From: Streptomyces sp. SID12488
GTDB lineage: Bacteria > Actinomycetota > Actinomycetes > Streptomycetales > Streptomycetaceae
DNA: 64,000 nt
Direction of reading: 5' to 3'
Assembly (NCBI RefSeq): GCF_010548275.1
Contig: NZ_JAAGLT010000027.1
Location: forward strand, 1-64,000
Shown here one piece after another: positions 31,293 to 40,081 of this stretch (the stretch's first letter is position 1; each line of letters starts with the position of its first letter). Under the pieces are notes generated by a model that made no database searches, was not told the DNA's origin, and saw only the letters and a program-made list of their open reading frames with translations. The translations under genes and the position numbers were made by a program.

Positions 31293-31302
31293 GCCGCCGA
31301 GC

Positions 31303-31902
31303 CTAACCGGCCGCGCCGAGGGACCAACGGCCGACCACCTCGTACCGGGGCTGCTCCCCCGGCACCCCCGACTTCGGCAGATTGCTGCGTACGAGCGCCA
31401 GGTCGTCCACCGTCCATGTGCGGCTGGTGAACGCGTCCAGCGCCTCGACGTACGGCCGCACCTCGAAGGCCTCGCGGCTGCGCGCCACCGTGAGGTGGGG
31501 CTTGTAGCGCCGGTGGTCCCCCATGTCGACGCCCGCCTTCCGCCCCGCAGCCTCCGCCCGGTCGGCCAGCAGACCCAGCACGCTCACCTCACCGGCGGCG
31601 CCCGCCCACAACGCCCGCCCGTGCCCGAACTGCCCGCCGCCGCACACCGCCAGCGCGAACGCGTCCGTACGGTGGGCGGCCCGCGCCAGCCGCTCCGACA
31701 GTTCCGGTACGACGTCCTCGTCCACCTCGCCGTAGAAGGCGAGGGTGAAGTGCCAGCCGGGTACGCCGGTCCAGCGCAGCCCGTCCGCACCCGGCAGGCC
31801 CCTCAACCCAGCCACCGCGACGGCGAGTTGCTCGGAGACGTCCTCGGGCGGCAGCACGGCGGCGAACAGCCTGACGGTGTTCGTGGCACTCGTGGAACTC
31901 AT
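31303..31902 (-). CDS. thpR: RNA 2',3'-cyclic phosphodiesterase (ThpR/LigT family)
   Basis: A 199-aa 2H-phosphoesterase. The two catalytic HxTx motifs are H51-F-T-L and H136-L-T-V, spaced as in the family, with RLFAAVLPPEDV at the N terminus and WHFTLAFYGEVDED after it. The enzyme opens 2',3'-cyclic phosphates at RNA ends. I chose the ATG at 31902, which has GGTGAG upstream; a GTG three codons earlier is possible. The upstream frame overlaps the MFS gene and is rejected. It starts only 15 bp after the MFS stop, so it may be co-transcribed with the MarR-MFS pair. Confidence 0.88.
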   Translation of the reverse strand: MSSTSATNTVRLFAAVLPPEDVSEQLAVAVAGLRGLPGADGLRWTGVPGWHFTLAFYGEVDEDVVPELSERLARAAHRTDAFALAVCGGGQFGHGRALWAGAAGEVSVLGLLADRAEAAGRKAGVDMGDHRRYKPHLTVARSREAFEVRPYVEALDAFTSRTWTVDDLALVRSNLPKSGVPGEQPRYEVVGRWSLGAAG

Positions 31903-31916
31903 GGCGCTCACCGTAC

Positions 31917-33485
31917 TCAGGCCGCGGAAGCCACCGGCTCCCGATGCTCCTCCTGCCGCTTGACGAGGCTGACGCGCGGGTGTCCGGAGTTCCAGACGGC
32001 GGAGACCTTCAGACCGCCCACCCGGGCCAGGACCAGGCCGACCGTCAGGGCGGCGGCCGTCGCGACGATGCCGCCGAAGGCGAGGCCGACCCGGGGGCCG
32101 TACGCGTCCGTGATCCAGCCGACTATCGGTGCGCCCACCGGCGTACCGCCCATGAAGACCATCATGAACAGGGCCAGGACCCGACCGCGCATGGCCGGGT
32201 CGGTGGTCATCTGGATCGAGGTGTTCGCCGTGACGTTGACCGTCAGGCCGGCGATCCCGATCGGCACCATCAGCAGCGCGAACAGCCACAGCGACGGGGC
32301 GACGGCGGCCACGATCTCCAGCACGCCGAAGGCCACCGCCGCCGCGACGAGGACGCGCAGCTTCGCCGTACCGCGCCGGGCGGCGAGCAGGGCGCCAGTC
32401 AGGGAGCCGACCGCCATCAGGGTGTTGAAGAGGCTGTACGCACCGGCGCCCGCGTGGAAGACGTCGTCCGCGTAGGCCGAGAGGACGACCGGGAAGTTGA
32501 AGCCGAAGGTGCCGATGAACCCGATGAGGACGATCGGCCAGATCAGCTCGGGCCGCCCGGCGACATAGTGCAGGCCCTCGCGCAGCTGCCCCTTGGCACG
32601 CGGCGCCCGCTCAACGGCGCGCAGCTCACGGCCGCGCATGAGGAGCAGGGCGGCCATGGGGGCGACGAAGGAGAGGCCGTTGAAGAGGAAGGCCCAGCCC
32701 GTGCCGACGCCGGTGATCATCACACCGGCGACGGCGGGTCCGACGAGGCGTGCGGACTGGAAGTTCGCGGAGTTGAGGCTGACGGCGTTCTGGAGCTGGT
32801 CGGGCCCGACCAGCTCGGACACGAAGGACTGCCGGGCCGGGTTGTCGACGACCGTGGCGAGACCGACGGCGAAGGCGGCGAGGTAGACGTGCCAGACCTC
32901 GACGCCACCCGTGAGCGTCAGGGCGGCGAGTGCGAGGCCGGTGACGGCCATCATCGCCTGCGTGACGAGCAGCGTGGGGCGCTTGGGCAGCCGGTCGACG
33001 AGGACACCGCCGTACAGGCCGAAGAGCAGCATCGGCAGGAACTGCAGCGCGGTCGTGATGCCGACGGCGGTCGAGGAGCCGGTGAGGCTGAGGACCAGCC
33101 AGTCCTGGGCGATGCGCTGCATCCAGGTGCCGATGTTGGAGACGACCTGGCCGAGGAAGAAGAGACGGTAGTTCCGGACCTTGAGGGAACCGAACATGGC
33201 GGTACGGGAGCCGGCGCGGGGGGACTCCACCTCGGTGGAAGGCGCGCGGAGCCCGGAATGCGGCTCCGGGAGACCGGCGGGCTCGGGGCGGCCGACGGGC
33301 GCGGAGGAGGTCACGGGCACGGCGGGAGTCACGGGCGCCGCCGGAGCCACGGGTACGGGCACGGGCACGGGCACGGCGGGAGTGACAGGCGCCGCTGGAG
33401 TGGCGGGCGCGGTGGGGTGGGGAGCGGGCTGGGGGTCGTGGGCGGCTGGTGCGGGTGCGGAGTCTGCTCCGGTTCCCGAACTCAA
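31917..33485 (-). CDS. MFS transporter with Pro/Ala/Val-rich N-terminal tail
   Basis: A 522-aa transporter of the MFS_3/EntS-like type with about 12 membrane helices (FLGQVVSNIGTWMQRIAQDW, LFGLYGGVLVDRLPKRPTLL, VFMGGTPVGAPIVGW). Before the first helix is a low-complexity tail of about 90 residues rich in Pro, Ala and Val (a VPVPVPV run), absent from typical relatives. The TTG at 33485 has AAGGAGG at 9 nt. The MarR gene ends 28 bp upstream of it, an arrangement typical of a regulator and its pump. It is a probable exporter of a toxic small molecule or siderophore. Confidence 0.87.
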   Translation of the reverse strand: MSSGTGADSAPAPAAHDPQPAPHPTAPATPAAPVTPAVPVPVPVPVAPAAPVTPAVPVTSSAPVGRPEPAGLPEPHSGLRAPSTEVESPRAGSRTAMFGSLKVRNYRLFFLGQVVSNIGTWMQRIAQDWLVLSLTGSSTAVGITTALQFLPMLLFGLYGGVLVDRLPKRPTLLVTQAMMAVTGLALAALTLTGGVEVWHVYLAAFAVGLATVVDNPARQSFVSELVGPDQLQNAVSLNSANFQSARLVGPAVAGVMITGVGTGWAFLFNGLSFVAPMAALLLMRGRELRAVERAPRAKGQLREGLHYVAGRPELIWPIVLIGFIGTFGFNFPVVLSAYADDVFHAGAGAYSLFNTLMAVGSLTGALLAARRGTAKLRVLVAAAVAFGVLEIVAAVAPSLWLFALLMVPIGIAGLTVNVTANTSIQMTTDPAMRGRVLALFMMVFMGGTPVGAPIVGWITDAYGPRVGLAFGGIVATAAALTVGLVLARVGGLKVSAVWNSGHPRVSLVKRQEEHREPVASAA

Positions 33486-33513
33486 AGGTAATCGCCTCCT
33501 TGCTGTGTCCTGC

Positions 33514-33951
33514 TTACAGATGTGCGAGCTTCTCCAGTACGGGGGCGGCGGCGCGCAGTTTGGCCCACTCGTCCTCGTCCAGGACCTCGACCAGACCGGC
33601 CAGCCAGGCGTTCCGCCTGCGGCGGCTCTCTTCGAGAATCGCCTCGGCCGTCTCGGTCTGGGTGACGACCTTCTGGCGCCGGTCCTCGGGATGCGGCTCC
33701 AGCCTGACCAGGCCCTTGCCCTCCAGCAACGCGACGATTCGTGTCATGGAGGGCGGCTGCACATGCTCCTTGCGGGCCAGCTCGCCCGGCGTGGCCGAGC
33801 CGCAGCGGGCAAGGGTGCCCAGCACCGACATCTCGGTGGGGCTCAGCGACTCGTCGACCCGCTGGTGCTTGAGTCGACGCGAGAGGCGCATCACGGCGGA
33901 GCGCAGGGAGTTCACGGCGGCAGCGTCGTCGCCATGGGTTAGGTCCGGCAT
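33514..33951 (-). CDS. MarR-family transcriptional regulator
   Basis: A 145-aa MarR regulator: the helix-turn-helix region is SPTEMSVLGTLARCGSATPG then HVQPPSMTRIVALLEGKGLV, and the wing is HPEDRRQKVVTQTETAEAIL. It is the upstream gene of the MFS unit and probably represses itself and the pump until a ligand binds. No purine-rich ribosome site precedes the ATG. TAGGCT ends exactly 7 nt before the A of ATG, which fits a -10 element for a leaderless transcript. Symmetric TTTAG/CTAAA elements overlap this promoter. Confidence 0.9.
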   Translation of the reverse strand: MPDLTHGDDAAAVNSLRSAVMRLSRRLKHQRVDESLSPTEMSVLGTLARCGSATPGELARKEHVQPPSMTRIVALLEGKGLVRLEPHPEDRRQKVVTQTETAEAILEESRRRRNAWLAGLVEVLDEDEWAKLRAAAPVLEKLAHL

Positions 33952-33955
33952 GTTA

Positions 33956-33983
33956 TTTAGCCTAACTCATTACTCTGACTAAA
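33956..33983. promoter_or_regulatory. Promoter and probable MarR operator
   Basis: TTTAG (33956-33960) and CTAAA (33979-33983) are inverted arms, and TTAGCCTAA (33957-33965) is itself a perfect 9-bp palindrome. They overlap the putative -10 (TAGGCT, minus strand) of the MarR gene, as expected for an autorepressor site. Confidence 0.55.
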
Positions 33984-34106
33984 GACCACTCGAAACGCGC
34001 CGAGATGCCCGTGACGCGGGCCACGGAACCTTCACATCACCCATACGAGTGAACCGACCGCAAAAAGCCACCCGCCGCCCCGCACCGGCCCGCGACCCTC
34101 GTCTCC

Positions 34107-34289
34107 ATGGGGACCAGCGTGCTCAGCCTGCGGATAGACGGGGAGCTGCTCGACCGGCTCCGGGACCATGCGGCGAAAAGGGGGATGAGCGTGCAGGACT
34201 ACGTGGTCCGGACGCTCGTTCGCGACGACTTCGACGAGCGCTTCCAGACCGCCGTCGAGGAGACGGAGAAGTTCTACGGGGTGCCGTGA
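34107..34289 (+). CDS. Small ribbon-helix-helix-like protein
   Basis: A 60-aa protein with the pattern of CopG/Arc ribbon-helix-helix proteins: a short beta strand VLSLRID, then helix A (GELLDRLRDHAAKRG) and helix B (MSVQDYVVRTLVRDD), then a charged tail. Such proteins bind DNA as dimers and are often antitoxins, but no toxin gene follows. The next gene is the DUF2530 protein. A GTG at 34119 (with GGGGACC before it) is an alternative start and would put the strand at the very N terminus. Confidence 0.6.
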   Translation: MGTSVLSLRIDGELLDRLRDHAAKRGMSVQDYVVRTLVRDDFDERFQTAVEETEKFYGVP

Positions 34290-34428
34290 GACACCCCACG
34301 GACCAGGCGGGACGGGACGGGACGGGACGAGGTGAGGCGGGTCAGGTCAGCCCCAGCGCCAGCATCAGGCAGTGGGGGAGCCATGGGGCTGCGGCGCGCC
34401 CGCTGGGCGGCCCTCGTAAGCTGGTCGC

Positions 34429-34677
34429 ATGGCGAAGTGGACACCGAAGCACGAGGCGCCGGAGCCCCTGGAGGGCCCCGTCGTCGCCACCATCACAGGC
34501 CTCACGATCCTCTGGTTCGTCCTCTTCCTGGCCCAGCTCCCCTTCTACGGCTGGTACGAGGACCACGACCACGAGTGGTGGGTCTGGACCTGCCTCGCGG
34601 GCACGGCCCTGGGCCTGATCGGCATCTGGTACGTCCGGGGACGTGACGCGGCGATCAAGAGGACGCAGTCGGAGTAG
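34429..34677 (+). CDS. DUF2530 membrane protein
   Basis: An 82-aa protein with two membrane helices (VVATITGLTILWFVLFLAQL; WVWTCLAGTALGLIGIWYV) separated by a short external loop rich in Asp, His and Trp, and a basic cytosolic tail. Length and layout match DUF2530, a small actinobacterial membrane family of unknown role. The ATG at 34429 begins MAKWTPKHEAPEPLEGP as in relatives. Confidence 0.85.
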   Translation: MAKWTPKHEAPEPLEGPVVATITGLTILWFVLFLAQLPFYGWYEDHDHEWWVWTCLAGTALGLIGIWYVRGRDAAIKRTQSE

Positions 34678-34706
34678 GGGGGCCGCGCAGCCCGACCGGG
34701 GCATTC

Positions 34707-34731
34707 CAGCCAGTCCGGCGTTCGGAACGGG
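34707..34731 (+). repeat. Eroded copy of the dispersed intergenic repeat
   Basis: CAGCCAGTCCGGCGTTCGGA follows the DUF2530 gene and matches the first part of the full repeats (CAGCCCGTCCGGCGTTTGAG), then decays. The hairpin part is missing. Confidence 0.5.
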
Positions 34732-34834
34732 ACTACGACCACCGCATCACTCCCCACCCCACCCCTCCTCCCCAGGTCGGATCTTTGCCCCACTCACCGG
34801 GTGAAGCCATAAATCCGCACGTACCGTCGAACAC

Positions 34835-37261
34835 ATGACGCACATCGACGCCGGCGCCGAACTCGATCCTGTGCACCCCGTCCCCCTCCCCGGCGCCAAG
34901 CCGGGCAGGGACGCACCACTCCGCGCCCGCGCCCGCGGCCTCACCGCCGCAGAGGTCGCCGACCGCGTCGCCCGCGGCGAGGTCAACGACATCCCCGTAC
35001 GCAGCAGCCGCAGCATCGGCGAGATAGTCCGCGCCAACGTCTTCACCCGGTTCAACGCGATCATCGGTGTGCTCTGGCTGATCACGATGTTCGTCGCCCC
35101 GTTCCAGGACACCCTGTTCGGATACGTCATCCTCGCCAACACCGGGATCGGCATCATCCAGGAGTGGCGGGCGAAGAAGACCCTCGACTCCCTCGCCGTG
35201 ATCGGCGAAGCCAGGCCCACGGTCCGCCGCGACGGCGTCGCCACCGAGGTGAGCACCTCCGGCATCGTCCTCGGGGACCTCATCGAGATCGGCCCCGGCG
35301 ACAGGATCGTCGTGGACGGCGAGTGCGTCGAGGCCGACGGGCTCGAGATCGACGAGTCACTGCTCACCGGCGAGGCCGACCCCGTCGTCAAACAGCCCGG
35401 CGACCAGGTCATGTCGGGCAGTTTCGTCGTCGCGGGCGGCGGCGCGTTCACGGCCACGAAGGTCGGCCGCGAGGCGTACGCGGCCCAACTCGCCGAAGAG
35501 GCCTCCCGTTTCACTCTCGTCCACTCGGAACTCCGTACCGGAATCTCGACGATCCTCAAGTACGTGATCTGGATGATGGTTCCGGCCGCGATCGGCCTGT
35601 GCATCACCCAACTGGTCGTCAAGGACAACGACTTGAAGGAGTCGATAGCCCGTACCATCGGCGGCATCGTCCCCATGGTCCCCGAGGGCCTCGTCCTCCT
35701 GACCTCCGTCGCCTTCGCGATCGGTGTCATCCGGCTCGGCCGGCAGCAGTGCCTCGTACAGGAGTTGCCCGCGATCGAGGGCCTCGCCCGCGTCGACACG
35801 GTCTGCCTGGACAAGACGGGCACGCTGACCGAGGGCGGCATGGACGTGACCGAGCTGCGCTCCCTCAACGGCGGCGACGAGACATACCTGCGGCGCGTCC
35901 TGGGCGCGCTCGGCGAGTCCGACCCCCGCCCGAACGCCTCCCTCAAGGCCATCATCGACGCCTACCCGGACAGCGAGGACTGGCGCTGCACCGAGTCGCT
36001 GCCGTTTTCCTCGGCGCGCAAGTACAGCGGCGCGTCGTTCAGCGAGGGCAACGGGGAGTCGAGCACGTGGCTGCTGGGCGCCCCGGACGTACTGCTTGCC
36101 TCCGAGGACCCGGCCCTCGCCGAAACGGACCGCCTGAACCAGGCGGGCCTGCGGGTCCTCCTCCTCACCCGCACCACCCGCGAACTCGACCACCCGGAGG
36201 TGGCCACCGGCACGACCCCCACCGCCCTGGTCGTCCTGGAGCAGCGCCTGCGCCCCGACGCGGCGGACACACTCCGCTACTTCGCCGAGCAGGACGTCGA
36301 CGCGAAGGTCATCTCGGGCGACAACGCGGTGTCGGTGGGCGCGGTGGCCGGAAAACTGGGCCTGACCGGCTCGACGGTGGACGCCCGCCAACTCCCCACC
36401 GAGACAGTGGAGATGGCGAAGGCGCTGGACGAAGGGACGGTCTTCGGCCGGGTCACCCCGCAGCAGAAGCGGGACATGGTGGGCGCGTTGCAGTCACGTG
36501 GCCACACGGTGGCGATGACGGGCGACGGCGTGAACGACGTACTGGCCCTGAAGGACGCCGACATCGGCGTGGCCATGGGGTCGGGCTCGGAGGCGACGCG
36601 GGCTGTGGCCCAGATAGTCCTCCTCAACAACAGCTTCGCGACACTGCCTTCGGTGGTCGCGGAGGGTCGCAGGGTCATCGGCAACATCACCCGCGTGGCA
36701 ACCCTGTTCCTCGTGAAGACGGTCTACTCGGTCCTCCTGGCAGTCCTGGTGGTCTGCTTCCAGGTCGAATACCCCTTCCTGCCCCGGCACTTGACGCTGC
36801 TCTCCACCCTGACGATCGGCGTCCCGGCCTTCTTCCTGGCCCTGGCCCCCAACAAGGAGCGCGCGAAACCCCACTTCGTTCGGCGGGTCATGCGCTACTC
36901 GATCCCGGGCGGCGTACTGGCGGCGGTGGCAACCTTCGCGACTTACCTGACAGCTCGTCACTACTACACAGGGGAGGGTGCGTTGGACGCGGAGACGAGC
37001 GCGGCGACCCTCACACTGTTCCTGATCTCCATGTGGGTACTGGCGATAGTCGCCCGCCCCTACACGTGGTGGCGGATCGTCCTGGTCGCGTCGATGGGCG
37101 CGGCTTTCCTGCTGGTACTCGTCGTACCGTCGCTCCAGGAGTTCTTCGCGCTGAAGCTGGTGGGCGTGACGATGCCGTGGATCGCGGTGGGGATCGCGGC
37201 GGTGGCGGCGGCCACCCTGGAGGTCCTGTGGAGGTGGGTGGACCGCCGCTTCCCGGCGTAA
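34835..37261 (+). CDS. Cation-transporting P-type ATPase, CtpE-like
   Basis: An 808-aa P-type ATPase. The phosphorylation motif DKTGT has Asp near residue 326, the hinge is TGDGVNDVLALKDADIGVAM near 562, and the membrane ion-site motif is PEGL (GGIVPMVPEGLVLLTS, near 281-285). PEGL is the hallmark of the CtpE group, for which calcium uptake has been shown in mycobacteria. There is no N-terminal metal-binding domain with CxxC, which argues against heavy-metal transport. Ca2+ or another divalent cation is the likely substrate. It is monocistronic, convergent with the first of three secreted paralogues. Confidence 0.88.
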   Translation: MTHIDAGAELDPVHPVPLPGAKPGRDAPLRARARGLTAAEVADRVARGEVNDIPVRSSRSIGEIVRANVFTRFNAIIGVLWLITMFVAPFQDTLFGYVILANTGIGIIQEWRAKKTLDSLAVIGEARPTVRRDGVATEVSTSGIVLGDLIEIGPGDRIVVDGECVEADGLEIDESLLTGEADPVVKQPGDQVMSGSFVVAGGGAFTATKVGREAYAAQLAEEASRFTLVHSELRTGISTILKYVIWMMVPAAIGLCITQLVVKDNDLKESIARTIGGIVPMVPEGLVLLTSVAFAIGVIRLGRQQCLVQELPAIEGLARVDTVCLDKTGTLTEGGMDVTELRSLNGGDETYLRRVLGALGESDPRPNASLKAIIDAYPDSEDWRCTESLPFSSARKYSGASFSEGNGESSTWLLGAPDVLLASEDPALAETDRLNQAGLRVLLLTRTTRELDHPEVATGTTPTALVVLEQRLRPDAADTLRYFAEQDVDAKVISGDNAVSVGAVAGKLGLTGSTVDARQLPTETVEMAKALDEGTVFGRVTPQQKRDMVGALQSRGHTVAMTGDGVNDVLALKDADIGVAMGSGSEATRAVAQIVLLNNSFATLPSVVAEGRRVIGNITRVATLFLVKTVYSVLLAVLVVCFQVEYPFLPRHLTLLSTLTIGVPAFFLALAPNKERAKPHFVRRVMRYSIPGGVLAAVATFATYLTARHYYTGEGALDAETSAATLTLFLISMWVLAIVARPYTWWRIVLVASMGAAFLLVLVVPSLQEFFALKLVGVTMPWIAVGIAAVAAATLEVLWRWVDRRFPA

Positions 37262-37284
37262 GGCGTACGGGAGTCGCGTGGCGT

Positions 37285-38214
37285 CTACTTCACGTCGATG
37301 AAGTCGGGCGCGGCGTACGCGTCCGAGGTGGTCACCGTGGTGGAGGAGACATACCGGAAGAACCCGTCGACGGTCGCCTTGACGGTGGTCTTCAGGTCAC
37401 CGTTCGCCGCCGTCCTGATGGTCTTGACCGTGGTGTAGGTGTTGGTCCCGTTCTTCCGGAACTGCAACTTCACCGCCTGGTTCCCGTACCCGGTGTAGTT
37501 CGCACCGTCCCAGTTGGCCCGGGTCAGCTTCCCGGTCACGGTGATCGTCTTCCCCTTCTTCACCGGCTCCGGGGTGGCGTTCAGCGTCAGCTTGGCGAGA
37601 CGCCGCACGGTGGTGGTGCCGAGGTCGCCCTGCTGGGCGATGCCGATCTTGGAGGGGTCGATGGTGTCGCCTTCGGGGTCCTGTCCGTTGAAGGCGATGG
37701 CCATGCCGCCCGCCGTCCAGCGAGTACCGGCGTCCGTGGTGGTCAGGTCGCCCTCGCCGGGGTAGATGTCGAGGTTGGCCTTGCAGTTGGCGGTCGTCGT
37801 CGACGTGGCGGTGCAGGTACCGGGCTTCTCGCCGAAGATCACGTTCTCCGGCTTCGCGAAGTCGCCCCTGTACAGGTACGGGCCGCTGTCGAAGTCGGAG
37901 GCCTTGATGTCGACCTCGATGCCGTGGGTCAGCGTGTACGTGACCGGGATGGCGACATGGCCGCTGGCACCGACGTTGATCGACTTGGCGACCTTGAAGT
38001 TGGAGAAGGTGACGTTCAGTGGGTACGGCTTGGCGGCGGCGACCGGCGAGGTGATGAACGCGGTCTTGCCGCCGGTCCCCAGAATCTTCGCGACGGTCGC
38101 GCGGTAGTTGGAGTCGCCGCCGGAAGCGTGGACATCGGCCTGCGCGGCAGGCACGGCGAGAGCGGAGAGGGCCAGGGCGCCGGTGACGGCGGCCACAGTG
38201 GCACGTATACGCAT
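37285..38214 (-). CDS. Secreted Ig-like-domain protein, paralogue 1 of 3
   Basis: A 309-aa exported protein. The signal peptide MRIRATVAAVTGALALSALA ends at AQAD. A central domain of about 180 residues with two Cys (CTATSTTTANC) follows, then a C-terminal beta-rich domain of about 100 residues that starts TPEPVKKGKTITVTGKLTRA and ends YAAPDFIDVK. The C-terminal domain resembles Ig-like modules of other streptomycete secreted proteins. It shares leader, C-terminal domain and upstream sequence with the next two genes. The ATG at 38214 sits after GGGGAAACGC. The function is unknown, and surface binding or a structural role is inferred from export and the lack of catalytic motifs. Confidence 0.75.
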   Translation of the reverse strand: MRIRATVAAVTGALALSALAVPAAQADVHASGGDSNYRATVAKILGTGGKTAFITSPVAAAKPYPLNVTFSNFKVAKSINVGASGHVAIPVTYTLTHGIEVDIKASDFDSGPYLYRGDFAKPENVIFGEKPGTCTATSTTTANCKANLDIYPGEGDLTTTDAGTRWTAGGMAIAFNGQDPEGDTIDPSKIGIAQQGDLGTTTVRRLAKLTLNATPEPVKKGKTITVTGKLTRANWDGANYTGYGNQAVKLQFRKNGTNTYTTVKTIRTAANGDLKTTVKATVDGFFRYVSSTTVTTSDAYAAPDFIDVK

Positions 38215-38270
38215 GCGTTTCCCCACATGGAGAAGGGACCCGACGGCGACCGTCCGCATCGACGCGCGCC

Positions 38271-38290
38271 CACCCGGGACCCAGGTGATC
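38271..38290 (-). promoter_or_regulatory. Shared upstream motif, paralogue 1
   Basis: On the coding strand GATCACCTGGGTCCCGGGTG lies 57-76 bp before the ATG. Near-identical blocks precede the other two paralogues, so it is a likely common control or leader element. Confidence 0.5.
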
Positions 38291-38384
38291 GTGGAGCCTG
38301 ATGGCCCCCGTGATCAGATCCGCTACGGGAGTGGTTGGTTGTGCGGAGAGGACGTAATTTTGCGTACCCCTTACACATGGGCCC

Positions 38385-38421
38385 GCCGCCGACCCCGAAA
38401 ACGCGGAGGGTCGACGGCGGC
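38385..38421 (-). terminator. Imperfect hairpin downstream of paralogue 2
   Basis: GCCGCC-GACCC pairs with GGGTC-GAC-GGCGGC, leaving a 3-nt bulge and a 12-nt loop. It lies 75-111 bp after the paralogue 2 stop, inside the gap before paralogue 1, and may end transcription of paralogue 2. Confidence 0.5.
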
Positions 38422-38495
38422 TACAAGCATTTCGCCTGACCGGCAGACGATTCAGACCGCTTAACGCCTGTTCGGGAGTCGCGTGGCGTCTACTT

Positions 38496-39431
38496 CTACT
38501 TCACGTCGATGTAGTCGGGCGCGGCGTACGCGTCCGAGGTGGTCACCGTGGTGGCGGAGACGTACCGGAAGAACCCGTCGACGGTCGCCTTGACGGTGGT
38601 CTTCAGGTCACCGTTCGCCGCAGTCCTGATCGTCTTGACCGTGGTGTAGGTGTTGGTGCCGCTCTTCCGGAACTGCAGCTTCACCGCCTGGTTCCCGTAC
38701 CCGGTGTAGTTCGCACCGTCCCAGTTGGCACGGGTCAGCTTCCCGGTCACGGTGATGGTCTTGCCCTTCTTCACCGGCTCCGGAGTGGCGTTGACCGACA
38801 GCCTGGCCGCGCGCAGGATGCTGACGCCGGGCAGGCCTTCCTTCTCGGCGACACCGACCTTGGTGACGTCGAAGGTGTCGCTACTGGGGTCCTGGCCGTT
38901 CAGGGCGACCGCGTACGCCGCAGCTTTCCACTTGCCGGCGGCCGCGTTCTCCAGGTCACCCCAGGCCGGGTGGATCACTATGGACTGGGTGCAGTTGGCG
39001 ACGGTCGTCGAGGTGGACTTGCAGACGGGGAAGTCGTCGCTGTACAGGCCGTATTCGGAGTCCACGTATGTCGCGCCGTAGTACAGCTCGATGTCGCTGA
39101 AGAAGTCCTCGGCGGCGATGTCGACGTTCGCGGCGTGGGTCATGGTGTAGGTGACCGGCACGGTCAGCGTGCCGGTGGTGCCCGCCACGATCGTCTTGCC
39201 CTTGTTGACCTTGACGTTGGAGAAGGACACATCGAGGGCGTACGGCGCGTCGGCGGCGACGGCCGACGCGCTGAACGCGGACTTGGAAGTACCGGAGGCG
39301 GCCTGGCCGGCCTTCAGAACCTTGGCGATGTCGGCGCGGGACACCGAGCCGTCGGCCTGCGCGGCAGGCACGGCAAGAGCGGAGAGGGCCAGGGCGCCGG
39401 AGACGGCGGCCACAGTGGCACGTATACGCAT
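38496..39431 (-). CDS. Secreted Ig-like-domain protein, paralogue 2 of 3
   Basis: A 311-aa exported protein with the same signal peptide as its neighbours (MRIRATVAAVSGALALSALA), a more divergent central domain with two Cys (CKSTSTTVANC), and a C-terminal domain of about 100 residues almost identical to paralogue 1 over TPEPVKKGKTITVTGKLTRA to the end (DYIDVK against DFIDVK). The near identity of C-terminal DNA with paralogue 1, against a divergent centre, points to recent duplication or gene conversion. The function is unknown. Confidence 0.75.
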   Translation of the reverse strand: MRIRATVAAVSGALALSALAVPAAQADGSVSRADIAKVLKAGQAASGTSKSAFSASAVAADAPYALDVSFSNVKVNKGKTIVAGTTGTLTVPVTYTMTHAANVDIAAEDFFSDIELYYGATYVDSEYGLYSDDFPVCKSTSTTVANCTQSIVIHPAWGDLENAAAGKWKAAAYAVALNGQDPSSDTFDVTKVGVAEKEGLPGVSILRAARLSVNATPEPVKKGKTITVTGKLTRANWDGANYTGYGNQAVKLQFRKSGTNTYTTVKTIRTAANGDLKTTVKATVDGFFRYVSATTVTTSDAYAAPDYIDVK

Positions 39432-39505
39432 GCGTTTCCCCAAGTGGAGAAAGGGGGCCCGGAGGTGCACGTCCGTACGAAGTCCGTCCGCACCACGCGC
39501 AGTCA

Positions 39506-39580
39506 CACCCGGGACCCAAGTGATTGTTGAGTCAGTCAACTCGCATGCTCAGATCTGTGACAGGTGAGAATGGTTGTACG
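39506..39580 (-). promoter_or_regulatory. Shared upstream blocks, paralogue 2
   Basis: Two blocks conserved with paralogue 3 lie here: the CACTTGGGTCCCGGGTG block (39506-39526) and a distal block (39547-39580; plus-strand core GCTCAGATCTGTGAC and ATGGTTGTACG). The distal block reappears at 41231-41264. Promoter duplication along with the gene is indicated. Confidence 0.55.
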
Positions 39581-39718
39581 AGCGGGACAGATTTCCTTCA
39601 CGCTTCACACGTGGCGTCCGTCACAGCACGCGCGTCGCCATGGCTCCGGTGTTGCAGGCACAACCCAGGAAATCAGGGCAGAACCACCCGGGGCCGGGCC
39701 TCCGACTGAAGATCGCAG

Positions 39719-40081
39719 ATGAGCTATCCCTTTGAGCACGGCACCAGGACTCTCTGGGACGCGGGCTACCACAGCGGAAAGTTGTACGCCGCTCTCGCTC
39801 ACGGCACGGCCGAGTTCCTGGAACTGCCGTCCGGGCTGACGCCCAACGCTCAAGGTGGCTGTGACGTGGACCCGAAATCGTTCCAGGTCTTCGTCGAAAG
39901 GCTCTGCGGTACCTACTCCTCGACCCAGAACGAACTGCTTCACGGACTGGCCCACGGATTGCTACTGACGTCGCTCGTGCTGCTGGACCGAGCAGGGGGC
40001 TCAATTCCCCTGAGGCCAGAACACGAGGATGCCTTCGCGAGGGAAAAGTCGGCCCTCGCGCGTTCGATGGCAACGCTGTAG
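39719..40081 (+). CDS. DUF6086-family protein
   Basis: A 120-aa protein matching the DUF6086 pattern: YPFEHGTRTLWDAGYHSGKL at the N terminus, ELPSGLTPNAQGGCDVDP, FQVFVERLCGTY and a helical HGLAHGLLLTSLVLLDRAG. The family is common and multi-copy in Streptomyces and of unknown role; some members neighbour polymorphic-toxin-type genes. The ATG at 39719 is the only start consistent with the family N terminus. The stop (TAG at 40079-40081) is followed in the same frame by a coding-like stretch, described separately. Confidence 0.75.
   Translation: MSYPFEHGTRTLWDAGYHSGKLYAALAHGTAEFLELPSGLTPNAQGGCDVDPKSFQVFVERLCGTYSSTQNELLHGLAHGLLLTSLVLLDRAGGSIPLRPEHEDAFAREKSALARSMATL

Noticed and set aside
35164..38301. 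A 1045-codon plus-strand open frame across the P-type ATPase and paralogue 1
   Set aside because: It is a shadow in another frame of both genes, rich in Arg and Gly, without motifs.
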